Below are positions 33,291-42,755 of a stretch of DNA of 64,000 bases, piece after piece. Numbering within the stretch: the stretch's first letter is position 1; every line of letters starts with the position of its first letter. Source of the DNA: Fimenecus sp045602655 (GTDB taxonomy: Bacteria > Bacillota > Clostridia > Oscillospirales > Acutalibacteraceae). The stretch covers positions 13,922 to 77,921 of the forward strand of contig JAZSBY010000014.1 in the NCBI GenBank assembly GCA_045602655.1, given 5' to 3'. The notes below the pieces were generated by a model. That model worked only from the letters and a program-made list of their open reading frames with translations, searched no databases and had not been told where the DNA came from. A program made the position numbers and the translations under genes.

Positions 33291-33998
33291 ATGAAAATAA
33301 GCAAAAATTTTAAATTATATGCAATTGTATGGGCAATTCTTCTTGTACTTTTTAATGTCATAGTTTTTGTAACACCGTCCGAATTTGAAGGTGAAAGCAA
33401 ATTTACAGACAGTTTCTGGATTGGTTATGCTCTTATTACCATCAGTTTTGTTGGTCAGCTTATCTGTTCTTACATAGGTCTTAAGGATGATAATCTCAAT
33501 AAAATCTTCTTCAATATTCCTCTTTTAAGAGTTAGCGTTACAAGCCTTGTTATAAGTGCAGTGGCAGGCTCGGTTTTCATGGCATTTTTCAGTGTTGAAG
33601 GTTGGATTTCCGCCCTTATCAGCATAGTTATTCTCGCTTTTGTTGCTATTGCAACCATAAAAGCAAAGGCAACGGGAGATATTACAGAAGCTGTTGAAAA
33701 GAAAATCAAAGAGCAGACCTTCTTTATCAGAAATCTTACTGTCGATGCAGAAAATCTTCTTGCAAGAGCAAACACAACCGAAACAAAGGCAATTGTTAAA
33801 AAGGTTTATGAAGCAATCAGATATTCTGACCCTATGAGCAACGATAATCTCAATGATATTGAGGGAAGAATCGGCTATGAATTCAAAACATTTGAAATGG
33901 CTGTTAAAAGCGGTGACACTGCCGTCATTGAAAATCAGGCAGAAGAATTACTTATTTTAATTGACAACAGAAATAACAAGTGCAAGGCACTTAAATAA
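33291..33998 (+). CDS. Small membrane protein of the SPFH operon
   Basis: About 235 residues starting at MKISKN (GGAGGT seven bases upstream; an in-frame TTG at 33276 is less likely). Four membrane helices lie between residues ~10 and 125, followed by a ~110-residue soluble helical domain (EAVEKKIKEQTFFIRNL...). No known family recognised. It lies 15 bases downstream of the SPFH gene and 13 upstream of the DUF6273-like gene, so the three are surely one transcript and perhaps one membrane assembly. Confidence 0.72.
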   Translation: MKISKNFKLYAIVWAILLVLFNVIVFVTPSEFEGESKFTDSFWIGYALITISFVGQLICSYIGLKDDNLNKIFFNIPLLRVSVTSLVISAVAGSVFMAFFSVEGWISALISIVILAFVAIATIKAKATGDITEAVEKKIKEQTFFIRNLTVDAENLLARANTTETKAIVKKVYEAIRYSDPMSNDNLNDIEGRIGYEFKTFEMAVKSGDTAVIENQAEELLILIDNRNNKCKALK

Positions 33999-34011
33999 TT
34001 GAGGTAATACA

Positions 34012-35154
34012 ATGTCCATTTTAAGATGTGAGATGTGTGGAGGCACAGTTGTTTTAGAGGAAAACGGCACAGTTTCACTTTGCGAATACTGTGGCACCCG
34101 TAAAACAATTGTTCAACCTGAAAATACAGTTTCTTCCAAGCCATCCAATGACAATATTCAACCCGAAAAAGATAACTCCTCACAGGCGGAAGCCCTTCGC
34201 ATAGAGAGTGAAAGGCGAAAAGCAGAAGAAGCAAGGGCAAGGGCTCAGCAAGCACGACTTGAGGCGGAGACACAACGACTTGAACGGGAACGATTTTCTG
34301 AAAAGAATAGAGTTGAAAGAAAGAAGCGTTCTAAGGCTCTTCGAAAAAAACTTCTTAAAGGTTTTCTTGTGCTCTCTGCAATTGTTGCATTGGGTTTTTT
34401 CACAATAACGGTAGTCATTCCCACTGTCAGATATAATAGTGCTGAAAAATCACTGGAATCCAAAAACTATGAAGAGGCATATCTTACCTTTAAATCTCTG
34501 TACAAATTCAGGGATAGTCAAACGAGAGCAAATACTATTTTGAGAGAACATCCTTCTGTTGCACAGGTCGGTGACATTATCTGTTTTGGAAAATACGAGC
34601 AGGATAACAACAAATCAAACGGTATGGAAGAAATTGAATGGAAAGTTCTCCAAAAAGACGAAAACGGTAAAATGCTTCTTATTAGTAAATACGCTCTTGA
34701 CTGTCGCAATTACCACTCCTCACCCAAGCAGGTAACTTGGGAGGAAAGTGAAATCCGCGGTTGGCTGAACACTGACTTCTATGCAACTGCCTTTTCATCC
34801 TCTGAAAAATCAAGTATCAAAACAACCACTCTTGAAAACACAGGAAACTCTGATTTTAAGGTGAATGGTGGAAATAAGACATCTGACAAAGTGTTTCTTC
34901 TTTCTATCGATGAGGCTAAAAGCTATTTTCCTAAAAATATTGACAGAATCTGTATCGCTACCAAATCTGCCGAAATAAAAGGGTCTGAATTAGATGGCAT
35001 CACCCGTGCTTGTCGTTGGTGGTTGCGTTCTCCCGGCTCAACCCTTTACAGTGCAGCTTCCGTAAAACTTGACGGATTTATACTTGATTTAGGAACTCCC
35101 GTTTCCATTGACAAAGCCTTTATCCGCCCTGCAATATGGATTGAATTAAAGTAA
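34012..35154 (+). CDS. Zinc-ribbon, membrane-anchored DUF6273-like protein
   Basis: A 380-residue protein: N-terminal zinc ribbon (CEMCGG...CEYCGT), charged coiled coil (~60-115, rich in Ala/Glu/Arg), one membrane helix (~121-140), a short helical region and a C-terminal ~190-residue domain. That domain has IEWKVLQKDENGKMLLISKYALD, EIRGWLN and WWLRSPGS, which is DUF6273 as I remember it, frequently extracellular in Firmicutes. The zinc ribbon parallels those of the SPFH protein two genes upstream. Function unknown. GAGGTAA precedes the ATG. Confidence 0.78.
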   Translation: MSILRCEMCGGTVVLEENGTVSLCEYCGTRKTIVQPENTVSSKPSNDNIQPEKDNSSQAEALRIESERRKAEEARARAQQARLEAETQRLERERFSEKNRVERKKRSKALRKKLLKGFLVLSAIVALGFFTITVVIPTVRYNSAEKSLESKNYEEAYLTFKSLYKFRDSQTRANTILREHPSVAQVGDIICFGKYEQDNNKSNGMEEIEWKVLQKDENGKMLLISKYALDCRNYHSSPKQVTWEESEIRGWLNTDFYATAFSSSEKSSIKTTTLENTGNSDFKVNGGNKTSDKVFLLSIDEAKSYFPKNIDRICIATKSAEIKGSELDGITRACRWWLRSPGSTLYSAASVKLDGFILDLGTPVSIDKAFIRPAIWIELK

Positions 35155-35185
35155 TAAAAGTGGAGGTCACCCTCCACTTTTTATT
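35154..35185. terminator. Bidirectional terminator
   Basis: AAAGTGGAGGGTGACCTCCACTTT-type hairpin between convergent genes. It overlaps the last codons of spoIIE. Confidence 0.8.
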
Positions 35186-37476
35186 TTCACTACGGCAATT
35201 GTAATATCATCACTACGACCTATATTTCTTCCCCTTGCTACGGCACAAAGTTTTTCTGCCAAATCTTCTGAATATCCGTTCTTCGCAATATATTCCTTTA
35301 TTTCCCTAATGCTATGCTCCGTTGCACCGTCGGACATTATTACTACAACGTCCTCATCTTTCAAAGTTCCTTTAACAGTTGCAAACTCTGCTTGCCTTAG
35401 AATTCCTATGGGCATAGCAGATTTTTTTATTTCCCCCACCTTGCCTTTTCTGTACAAAAGAGAAACCGATGCTCCTGCTTTATACACAACTGACTGTCCC
35501 GTGTACAAATTTACCTTTAAGATATCCAGAGTTGCCAATGACTCCTCGTGACTCTTAACAAGCATAGCAGAATTGACCAGACGCAATGCACAAGGAAAAG
35601 AAAATCCCGAGATAATAAGTCGTGAAAACAAGGATGCTGCCATCATCCCGTCCACTGCTGCACGGTTTCCGCTACCCATTCCGTCGCTTAACACGGCCAC
35701 AAAATTGCCTTTTCCGTCATAAAAGGATTCGAAACAGTCTCCACAAATTTCATTCTCCTTACTTGATACCTGAAAATAATTGCACTCAACGGAAAACTCC
35801 GGTTTTTGCCAGAAAAACAACATTTTTTCTTCTTTGTCAGTTATTGTTACGGGCATTGAGAATTCTTTTTCCGTTACTTTTTCAATGGAATCACGAAGCT
35901 CATTCTCGCTTATTCTGCAATCCTTATTCACAACAAGATTTACAAACAAATTACTTTTTACATCCTCACAGCAAGTGACAGTTGATTCAACACCCATATC
36001 TTCAAGGCAATTCTTTATCTCTAACGATGTTTCGCCAACAGGCTCAGCATTTTCACCCAATCCCTCAAGCATATCGTCAAGCATCTGACTCATTGTGTCA
36101 AACTGGTCAACAGTAATTTTACGCATTTCGTTTATTCTCCCCTCTGCACCAAGTCGTGCCGAATATGATGAGTAATTCTTATTAAAACTATCACACAAGG
36201 ACATTATTCTTATACACTTACTTTGTAGGGACATTGGTGTTCCTGATGGCGTAACATTTCCATTTTTCCTTAACGCTTCAATAACGCAATCAAATTCTCC
36301 CAAGGTAGAAGCTATGTAGTTTTTCCAGCACTTGTCATAACTTCCACAATCACTGCAGACATTGTCCCTGACACGCAGATACACCGATACTGTATCAGGA
36401 AGCGATTTTTCCTTCAGTATTTCCGTCACCTTGGAAACTGTTTCCGACATATTTCCGACTGCATAACGAATGGATTTTACTCTTGAAATTGCTATATTAA
36501 AAAGTTCTCTGTCCATATAGTTTTTGGTAGTGATTGCGAATTTTGATTTTATCCTTGTAAGCAGAGTCTGTGGTGTTATTACAAAGAAAAGAGAGGCTAT
36601 TGCTGTTTCTATCAATGGTTCTATATTCTCTATGCTACCACCAAAGAAAACAAACATAGCACCATAAGAAAAAATATAGGCACAGGCACAAAGCACTCTG
36701 CCTGAATATGAAAAAATACCCGAAAATAAGCCTGCTCCTGCATAGCAGAAAACCGTTGGCAAACTATTGCCCGTCATAGTGTATCCTAATGACGCTCCTG
36801 TGCCTATTACCGCTCCTCCTGACTCCTTGAAAATGTATGCCGCCACCATAGTTACATAAGAGCAGGCAACTCCTGATGGTGTGATACCAAGCAAGGATAA
36901 TCCCGAGGTTGTTAAAATCAATATCAGCCCTGCCACAGCAAGGCTTGTAATTTCCTTGACAGATATATTTTCATTCTTATTTAGTTTCTTTACGGTATGA
37001 ACACCTACTGAAAAAAAGTAAGCACCACCAAAGGCAGTAACAGATTCTGCAACTCTTAATGCCACCTGCGAAAGAGAAATTGAACCTGCAACCATTACCA
37101 CTATTCCCGTTGAAAGAGTTGAAAAAAGTGAAATCAAGGACTTTGCCATTATGCTTTGTCTGAAAGAGGGAAATGCATTGATATACACTTTTAAAATATA
37201 TACCAGAATCAATGCCATTACATAACGAAAAGCAGAAATATAATCGCAGGACAGAATATATCCCGTCATAGCACCAAAACAGGAAAAAAGGGTGTTTTCT
37301 CTTTGTATACCACTACAAAAAGCAATTCCTAAAGGTGAAAAGTATTCAAGTGCGGATGCAGATGCACAAAGCCCTGCAAAAACAAAACATACTGCTTGTC
37401 GCAACACAGATTTTCCCAATTCCGAAAGTTGTATCCTGCCACTTTCTATAGACATACCAAATTCCTGATTTTCCAT
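35167..37476 (-). CDS. spoIIE: Stage II sporulation protein E
   Basis: A 769-residue sporulation phosphatase. The N-terminal ~320 residues form about ten membrane helices, the middle is a regulatory/oligomerisation region with a cysteine-bearing segment (CSDCGSYDKCWKNY), and the last ~210 residues are a PP2C-type phosphatase with LSDGMGSG (metal Asp) and MSDGATEH. SpoIIE localises to the polar septum and dephosphorylates SpoIIAA to activate SigF in the forespore. Length is a little under that of Bacillus (827). A candidate Spo0A box lies 56-62 bases upstream of the start. Confidence 0.95.
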   Translation of the reverse strand: MENQEFGMSIESGRIQLSELGKSVLRQAVCFVFAGLCASASALEYFSPLGIAFCSGIQRENTLFSCFGAMTGYILSCDYISAFRYVMALILVYILKVYINAFPSFRQSIMAKSLISLFSTLSTGIVVMVAGSISLSQVALRVAESVTAFGGAYFFSVGVHTVKKLNKNENISVKEITSLAVAGLILILTTSGLSLLGITPSGVACSYVTMVAAYIFKESGGAVIGTGASLGYTMTGNSLPTVFCYAGAGLFSGIFSYSGRVLCACAYIFSYGAMFVFFGGSIENIEPLIETAIASLFFVITPQTLLTRIKSKFAITTKNYMDRELFNIAISRVKSIRYAVGNMSETVSKVTEILKEKSLPDTVSVYLRVRDNVCSDCGSYDKCWKNYIASTLGEFDCVIEALRKNGNVTPSGTPMSLQSKCIRIMSLCDSFNKNYSSYSARLGAEGRINEMRKITVDQFDTMSQMLDDMLEGLGENAEPVGETSLEIKNCLEDMGVESTVTCCEDVKSNLFVNLVVNKDCRISENELRDSIEKVTEKEFSMPVTITDKEEKMLFFWQKPEFSVECNYFQVSSKENEICGDCFESFYDGKGNFVAVLSDGMGSGNRAAVDGMMAASLFSRLIISGFSFPCALRLVNSAMLVKSHEESLATLDILKVNLYTGQSVVYKAGASVSLLYRKGKVGEIKKSAMPIGILRQAEFATVKGTLKDEDVVVIMSDGATEHSIREIKEYIAKNGYSEDLAEKLCAVARGRNIGRSDDITIAVVKIKSGG

Positions 37477-37531
37477 TTTTTCACCTGCTTTCCTTGTATT
37501 GAATATTATAGGCTTGTCCCTTTATTTTTTT

Positions 37532-37538
37532 TGACGAA
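37532..37538. promoter_or_regulatory. Candidate Spo0A box upstream of spoIIE
   Basis: TGACGAA matches the 0A-box core TGNCGAA and sits in the spoIIE/minD-like divergent intergenic region. Spo0A activation of spoIIE is established in Bacillus; here it rests on one seven-base match. Confidence 0.3.
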
Positions 37539-37678
37539 ATGGGCAGGTTGTAAACAAGAAGTTTATGGTGAAAGTAAAGGATATTTGTCATTATGTGATA
37601 TATGAGAAAAAACTGTAAAAAAATTCTTTTAAAATTGACTTTGATGTGGTAGAATAGTTGAGGAAATGAGGCGAAAAT

Positions 37679-38410
37679 ATGGCAAAGATTTTTACAGTTA
37701 CATCGGGGAAAGGCGGAGTCGGGAAATCCACTTTTTGCGTAAATATTGCTCTGGCATTAAGTGAATACGGTAAAAAAGTATTATTGATTGACGGTGATAT
37801 TGCTCTCCGCAGTCTTGATTTACTGCTCTCCCTTGAAGAAAATCTTGTTTATGATTGGTCGGACATTCTTTGCAACCGTTGCAATAAAGACTCTGCTGTT
37901 CTTCGCTATAACGATAAAATTCATCTTTTACCTGCACCCTTGGAAACTCCTGATGACTTAGATGAAAAGAGTTTTAAAGCCTTAGTAAACAATTTTTCTG
38001 ATGACTACGACTTTATTTTCATTGACTCTCCTGCAGGAATAGGTGATTTGCAGTTAATCTATGCAAAGGCTTCCCACCAATGTATTCTTATTGCAACACC
38101 GGACAAGGTAAGTGCAAGAAGTGCTTATATTGCAGGAAATCACCTTGTTAAATCAGGTATTAAAGATGAAAATCTTCGTCTTATCATTAACAGATTTGAC
38201 GACAAGGCTATTAAAAGAGGAAGATTTTTAAACATTGACGAAATCATTGATATTACATATATCAGGCTTCTTGGAATTATTACTGAAGAACCACAATTGA
38301 TGTATTCCTCCGTATCCGGGAAAAAGCTTTCAGTCAGAAGCGAAGCAAAGTCTGCATTCAAGAATGTTGCCGGACGAATTTTAGGTAAAGAAATACCACT
38401 TAATTTGTAA
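37679..38410 (+). CDS. MinD/ParA-like ATPase
   Basis: A 243-residue deviant-Walker ATPase: GKGGVGKSTFC at the N-terminus, LIDGDIALRSLDLLL (switch I) and FIDSPAG (Walker B). It resembles MinD, but is about 25 residues shorter than typical MinD. Its C-terminal helix (residues ~223-240) is only weakly like the membrane-targeting sequence, and no minC or minE is adjacent. It is divergent from spoIIE. A role in septum placement is possible; other options are FlhG-like or plasmid-type partition ATPases. Confidence 0.75.
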   Translation: MAKIFTVTSGKGGVGKSTFCVNIALALSEYGKKVLLIDGDIALRSLDLLLSLEENLVYDWSDILCNRCNKDSAVLRYNDKIHLLPAPLETPDDLDEKSFKALVNNFSDDYDFIFIDSPAGIGDLQLIYAKASHQCILIATPDKVSARSAYIAGNHLVKSGIKDENLRLIINRFDDKAIKRGRFLNIDEIIDITYIRLLGIITEEPQLMYSSVSGKKLSVRSEAKSAFKNVAGRILGKEIPLNL

Positions 38411-38417
38411 AAATGTG

Positions 38418-38446
38418 TTGAAAAACTTATAGTTTTTTGTTATTAT
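38418..38446 (+). promoter_or_regulatory. Promoter of mgsA
   Basis: TTGAAA (38418-38423), 17-base spacer, TATTAT (38441-38446), 75 bases before the mgsA ATG. Confidence 0.5.
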
Positions 38447-38520
38447 ATCTGTATATCGGCTTATATTTATTGGCTAAACAGAAAAATCGGGATAAAAAAT
38501 ATTGAAAGAAGGGGTTAAGT

Positions 38521-38922
38521 ATGAATATAGCACTTATGGCACACGACTCAAAGAAAGAACTTATGACACAGTTTTGTATTGCTTATTGCGGAATTCTTTC
38601 TCGTCACAATCTTTGTGCAACCGGCACAACCGGTAAAATGGTTTCAGAAGCTACGGGACTCAAAATTCAGAAGTTTTTAAGTGGTTCTCAAGGCGGTGAC
38701 CAGCAAATCAGTTCAAGAATTGCTTGTAACGAAATCGACTTACTCCTTATGTTCCGTGACCCGCTTAATCCAAAACCACATGAGCCAAAGGACAACACAT
38801 TACTCCGACTTTGCGATGTGCACAATGTTCCTGTTGCTACAAACATTGCAACTGCCGAAGCTCTTATTCACGCACTTGAGCGTGGTGACCTTGACTGGAG
38901 AGACATTGTTAATCCAAAATAA
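38521..38922 (+). CDS. mgsA: Methylglyoxal synthase
   Basis: A 133-residue enzyme converting DHAP to methylglyoxal and phosphate, a bypass that relieves sugar-phosphate overload. The family marks are clear: MAHDSKK at the N-terminus, the ATGTTGKMV phosphate loop, SGSQGGDQQI with the catalytic Asp, and FRDPL. It follows the MinD-like gene but has its own promoter. DHAP excess could arise from the inositol and fucose pathways encoded in the window. Confidence 0.95.
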   Translation: MNIALMAHDSKKELMTQFCIAYCGILSRHNLCATGTTGKMVSEATGLKIQKFLSGSQGGDQQISSRIACNEIDLLLMFRDPLNPKPHEPKDNTLLRLCDVHNVPVATNIATAEALIHALERGDLDWRDIVNPK

Positions 38923-38933
38923 CCAAAGAATAA

Positions 38934-38957
38934 TGCCTCCTCTTATTATGAGGGGGC
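38934..38957 (+). terminator. Weak hairpin between mgsA and hisS
   Basis: TGCCTCCTC-TTATTA-TGAGGGGGCA hairpin followed by AAAACAT rather than a T run. It is a poor terminator; it may be a processing or stabilising site. Confidence 0.35.
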
Positions 38958-38982
38958 AAAACATATATTAAGGAAGATTTTT

Positions 38983-40326
38983 ATGGCTTTAATCACAAAT
39001 GCTATTAAGGGTACTCAAGATACACTCCCTAAAGAAAGTTACAAAATTCAATATGTGGAGTCAGCAGTACGAGAAACTGCAGAAAACTTTGGTTTTCACG
39101 AGATGAGAACCCCGGTTTTTGAGCATACTGAACTTTTCCAGCGTGGTGTTGGTGAAACAACTGACGTTGTTCAAAAGGAAATGTACACTTTCGAGGATAA
39201 AGGTGGTCGTTCAATCACTCTTCGTCCCGAAGGTACTGCAGGTGCAGTAAGAGCATTCCTTGAACACGGACTTTTCAATGAAGGATTGCCACAAAAGATA
39301 TATTATCTCACATCTTGTTACAGATACGAAAAGCCTCAGGCCGGTCGTCTTCGTGAATTCCATCAGTTTGGTGTGGAATGTTTTGGTGCAGGTGCTCCAA
39401 GTGCTGATGCAGAGGTTATTTCCCTTGCAAATGAAGTATTTAACTATCTTGGAATCAACAACTTGGCTCTTGAAATTAACTCAATCGGTTGTCCCGAATG
39501 CAGAAAGCATTATCACAAAGCTCTCAAGGAGTATTTTGAGCAGTACAAAAATGACCTTTGTGAAACCTGTTTAGGTCGTCTTGACAGAAACCCAATGAGA
39601 ATTCTCGACTGTAAGAGTCCTGTTTGTAGCGGTATTGCAGAAAAAGCACCAACAGTTATTGAATTTCTTTGCGACGATTGTAAAAACCACTTTGAAAGTG
39701 TTAAGAAATACCTTGAAGCTATGAATATCCCATACACAGTTAACCCGCAAATTGTTCGCGGTCTTGACTATTACACAAGAACTGTTTTTGAGTTCGTTTC
39801 AAAGGAAATCGGTGCTCAAGGTACAGTTTGTGGCGGCGGTCGTTATGACGGACTTATCGCGGAAATGGGTGGACAGCCACTCCCCGCTTGCGGTTTCGGT
39901 TTAGGTCTTGAAAGACTTCTGCTTTTAATGGAAGCACAGAAAACTCCATTCCCGGAGCCAAAGAAATGTGACCTTTACATTGTAAGTATGGGTGAAAACG
40001 CAAATGTTAAGGCTGCCGAAATCGCAACAAACCTTCGCAGTGAGGGAATGTGTGTGCAGTTTGATACTGTTGGCAGAGGTTTAAAGCCTCAAATGAAATA
40101 TGCTAACAAAATCGGTGCTTTATACACACTTGTTTTAGGTGACAGCGAACTTGAAACAGGAAATATTAAACTTAAAAATATGGAAACAGGCAACGAAACA
40201 GAAATGACTCTTAATGAGTTTGTTGACAATTTCCAATCAGTTGTTATAAAAGATGCTATGTCGGGATTTGAATCCCTTGGTATCGAGGGAATTGACCTTG
40301 CTGACATTTTAGGAGGCACAAACTAA
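38983..40326 (+). CDS. hisS: Histidyl-tRNA synthetase
   Basis: A 447-residue class II aminoacyl-tRNA synthetase charging tRNA-His. Motif 2 (CYRYEKPQAGRLREFHQFG), the histidine-binding RGLDYYTRTVFEF and motif 3 (GFGLGLERLL) are visible, followed by the C-terminal anticodon-binding domain. Length is slightly above the usual ~420. Its stop codon shares a base with the aspS start (TAATG), the common Firmicute hisS-aspS pair. Confidence 0.96.
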   Translation: MALITNAIKGTQDTLPKESYKIQYVESAVRETAENFGFHEMRTPVFEHTELFQRGVGETTDVVQKEMYTFEDKGGRSITLRPEGTAGAVRAFLEHGLFNEGLPQKIYYLTSCYRYEKPQAGRLREFHQFGVECFGAGAPSADAEVISLANEVFNYLGINNLALEINSIGCPECRKHYHKALKEYFEQYKNDLCETCLGRLDRNPMRILDCKSPVCSGIAEKAPTVIEFLCDDCKNHFESVKKYLEAMNIPYTVNPQIVRGLDYYTRTVFEFVSKEIGAQGTVCGGGRYDGLIAEMGGQPLPACGFGLGLERLLLLMEAQKTPFPEPKKCDLYIVSMGENANVKAAEIATNLRSEGMCVQFDTVGRGLKPQMKYANKIGALYTLVLGDSELETGNIKLKNMETGNETEMTLNEFVDNFQSVVIKDAMSGFESLGIEGIDLADILGGTN

Positions 40327-42109
40327 TGGATACAATGAATGGATTAAAAAGAACTGACTACTGTGGTACTCTTAATACTGATTTTGTAGGTAAAGAGGTA
40401 ACTGTTGCAGGCTGGGTACAGCGTCGTCGCGACCTTGGTGCACTTATCTTCATTGACCTTCGTGACAGAACAGGCGTTGTGCAGTTGGCTTTTGACGATA
40501 ACACAGAAAGAGAGATTTTTGACAAGGCATTGACTGTAAGAAGTGAATATGTTCTTATGGCAAAAGGTGTTGTCCGTGAGCGTTCTTCAAAAAACAAGGA
40601 CATTCCAACCGGTGACATTGAAATTGAGGTTAAAGATTTAAGAATTGTTGGTGTAAGTGAAACACCTCCTTTTGAAATTGTTGAAAACTGCCAGACATCA
40701 GAAGTGACTCGTCTTAAATACCGTTATCTTGACCTTCGTCGTCCTGACTTACAGAAGAATATTCTTCTCCGTCACAAAATTACAAAGATACTCGCGACTA
40801 TTTTGATGAAAACGGATTTGTTGAAATTGAAACTCCAATGCTCATCCGTTCAACTCCGGAAGGTGCTCGTGACTTCCTTGTGCCATCAAGAATTCACAAT
40901 GGTAGTTTCTATGCTCTCCCACAGTCACCTCAGCTTTACAAACAGCTTTCAATGGTAGCAGGTTTTGACCGATATATGCAGATTGCTCGTTGTTTCCGTG
41001 ACGAGGACTTGCGTGCAGACCGTCAGCCTGAATTCACACAGATTGACCTTGAAATGTCATTTGTTGATGTTGACGATGTTATGGGTATGGGTGAAGGCTA
41101 CATTCAAAGAGTTTTTAAAGAGGCTATGGATGTTGACATTCAGTTGCCACTTCCAAGACTCACTTACAAAGAGGCTATGGAGCGTTACGGTTCTGACAAG
41201 CCTGATACCCGTTACAAAATGGAACTTTGTGATTTAGGTGATGTTGTTAAGGGCTGTGGCTTTGGAGTGTTTACATCTGCACTTGAAAACGGTGGTGCGG
41301 TTTACTGTATTACAGCTAAAAATGCGGTTAACACACTTACAAGAAAAGAAATTGACAAACTTACAGAGTTCGTTCGTGGTATAGGGGCTAAAGGACTTGC
41401 TTTTGCCCGTCTTATGCCTGATGGACTTGCATCTTCGTTTGCAAAATTCCTTACAGAGGACGAAATGATTGCACTTCTTAACAAAGCAGGTGCAGAAACC
41501 GGTGACGTTGTACTTATCGTTGCAGACACAAAGAAAAACAGTGTACTTTCAGTTCTTGGTGCTCTCCGTCAGGAGGTTGCAAAGAAACTTGATATTATTC
41601 CAACAGACAAATATAATCTTCTTTGGATTACAGAGTTCCCATTCTTTGAGTGGGATGAGGATGCCGGTACTTTTGTTGCTATGCATCACCCATTCACATC
41701 TCCTATGGATGAATGTTTAGAATATCTTGAAACAGACAAGGCACAGGTTCGTGCAAAGGCTTATGACCTTGTTCTTAATGGTGTTGAATTATCAAGTGGT
41801 TCAATCCGTATTACAGACCCTGTTCTTCAAAAGAGAATGTTCACACTTTTGGGTCTTTCTGACGAAGAAGCTTATGAGAAATTTGGTTTCTTAACAGATG
41901 CATTCCGTTTCGGACCTCCTCCACATGGTGGTATGGGTATCGGTCTTGACAGACTTGTTATGCAGATGATTGGTGCTGACTCACTCCGTGATGTTATTGC
42001 ATTCCCGAAACTTCAGAATGCAAGCGAACCAATGACAGAATGTCCGTCTCCTGTTGATACACTTCAACTTGACGAACTTGGAATTGCCGTTAAAGAAACA
42101 GAGGAATAA
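40326..42109 (+). CDS. aspS: Aspartyl-tRNA synthetase, reading frame broken by a -1 frameshift
   Basis: Class II synthetase of about 594 residues if corrected. The first frame (40326-~40787) encodes the OB-fold anticodon domain and ends in the conserved KYRYLDLRRPDLQ. The rest, in another frame from ~40790, starts TRDYFDENGFVEIETPML and includes motif 2 (ARCFRDEDLRADRQPEFTQ), the bacterial GAD insertion and motif 3 (MGIGLDRLVM). One base is missing near 40788, between AAG and ACTCGCGAC. All core residues are intact on both sides, and the gene is essential, so a sequencing or assembly error is likeliest. GGAGG lies ten bases before the ATG inside hisS. Confidence 0.92.
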
Positions 42110-42113
42110 TCCT

Positions 42114-42362
42114 ATGAAAAAAGGCATAAAAAAATTGAATACCGTACTGTTATCAGTGCTTTTATGCCTTACTTTTGTTGTAACGGCATTTGCTGAAAAA
42201 ACAGTTAAGTATTCAAATGATTTAACAGTTACTCCTATTCGTATTTTCTTTGCAATACTCGTAATCATACTTTTCATTGTTAGCGAAATCGCATTTGAAA
42301 AAATCCGTGAAAAACGAGTTGCAAAGAGAAATGAAAAATATGGGAAAACAAAAGAAGAATAA
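42114..42362 (+). CDS. Small exported/membrane protein
   Basis: An 82-residue protein: a cleavable-looking signal peptide ending VTAFAEK (residues ~1-25), a short extracytoplasmic stretch, one membrane helix (~42-60) and a strongly basic cytosolic tail (EKIREKRVAKRNEKYGKTKEE). It starts four bases after aspS and is followed by a terminator, so it rides on the hisS-aspS transcript. Family not recognised. Confidence 0.6.
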   Translation: MKKGIKKLNTVLLSVLLCLTFVVTAFAEKTVKYSNDLTVTPIRIFFAILVIILFIVSEIAFEKIREKRVAKRNEKYGKTKEE

Positions 42363-42365
42363 TAA

Positions 42366-42400
42366 AAAAATAAGACGGGAAATTCCCGTCTTTATTTTTA
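42366..42400. terminator. Bidirectional terminator
   Basis: AAGACGGG-AAATT-CCCGTCTT with A and T runs, between the convergent 82-residue protein gene and the small HTH gene. Confidence 0.85.
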
Positions 42401-42655
42401 TTCCCTACCTAATAACCAATTAACAGAAACTCCTAACGCATCTGCCAAAGCAGTTAATTCATAATCAAATACAGGTCGCTTTTGACCCTCCAAAAGTGAA
42501 AGTGCAGGTGTGCTGATTTCAATCCCTGCTAATTGGAGTTTTGCGAGCAGTTCATTTTGTTTCATATCTTGTTTTCTTCGTGCTTCAGTTACCCTTGCAC
42601 CTATTATGTTTCTGTTACCAAGCTCAAGTTTTCTTGTTTTCAAACTGCCCACCAC
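42398..42655 (-). CDS. Small XRE/HTH regulator
   Basis: An 85-residue protein consisting almost only of a helix-turn-helix domain (VTEARRKQDMKQNELLAKLQ..., STPALSLLEGQKRPV) ending in VSVNWLLGRE. The longest reading starts at GTG 42655. A TTG at 42643, eight bases after AGGTGG, is an equally good start and would give MKTRKLE. It is divergent from the small basic protein gene at 42756, and the shared intergenic region carries a perfect 15-bp inverted repeat. Confidence 0.8.
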   Translation of the reverse strand: MVGSLKTRKLELGNRNIIGARVTEARRKQDMKQNELLAKLQLAGIEISTPALSLLEGQKRPVFDYELTALADALGVSVNWLLGRE

Positions 42656-42691
42656 CTTTATATCACAAATTATATGCTATAAAAGTCTTTA

Positions 42692-42744
42692 CAAATTTCG
42701 TATTACCAAATATAATATATTTAATTTTAGTAATACGAAATTTG
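42692..42744. promoter_or_regulatory. Perfect 15-bp inverted repeat, probable operator
   Basis: CAAATTTCGTATTAC (42692-42706) and GTAATACGAAATTTG (42730-42744) are exact complements separated by 23 AT-rich bases, in the divergent intergenic region of the HTH gene. Size and position fit two operator half-sites, or DNA looping, controlling both genes. Confidence 0.7.
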
Positions 42745-42755
42745 GTGTGGTTATT

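Noticed and set aside
40326..42109. Programmed frameshift in aspS
   Set aside because: No slippery heptamer or downstream structure is evident, and aspS is not known to use recoding; a lost base is simpler.
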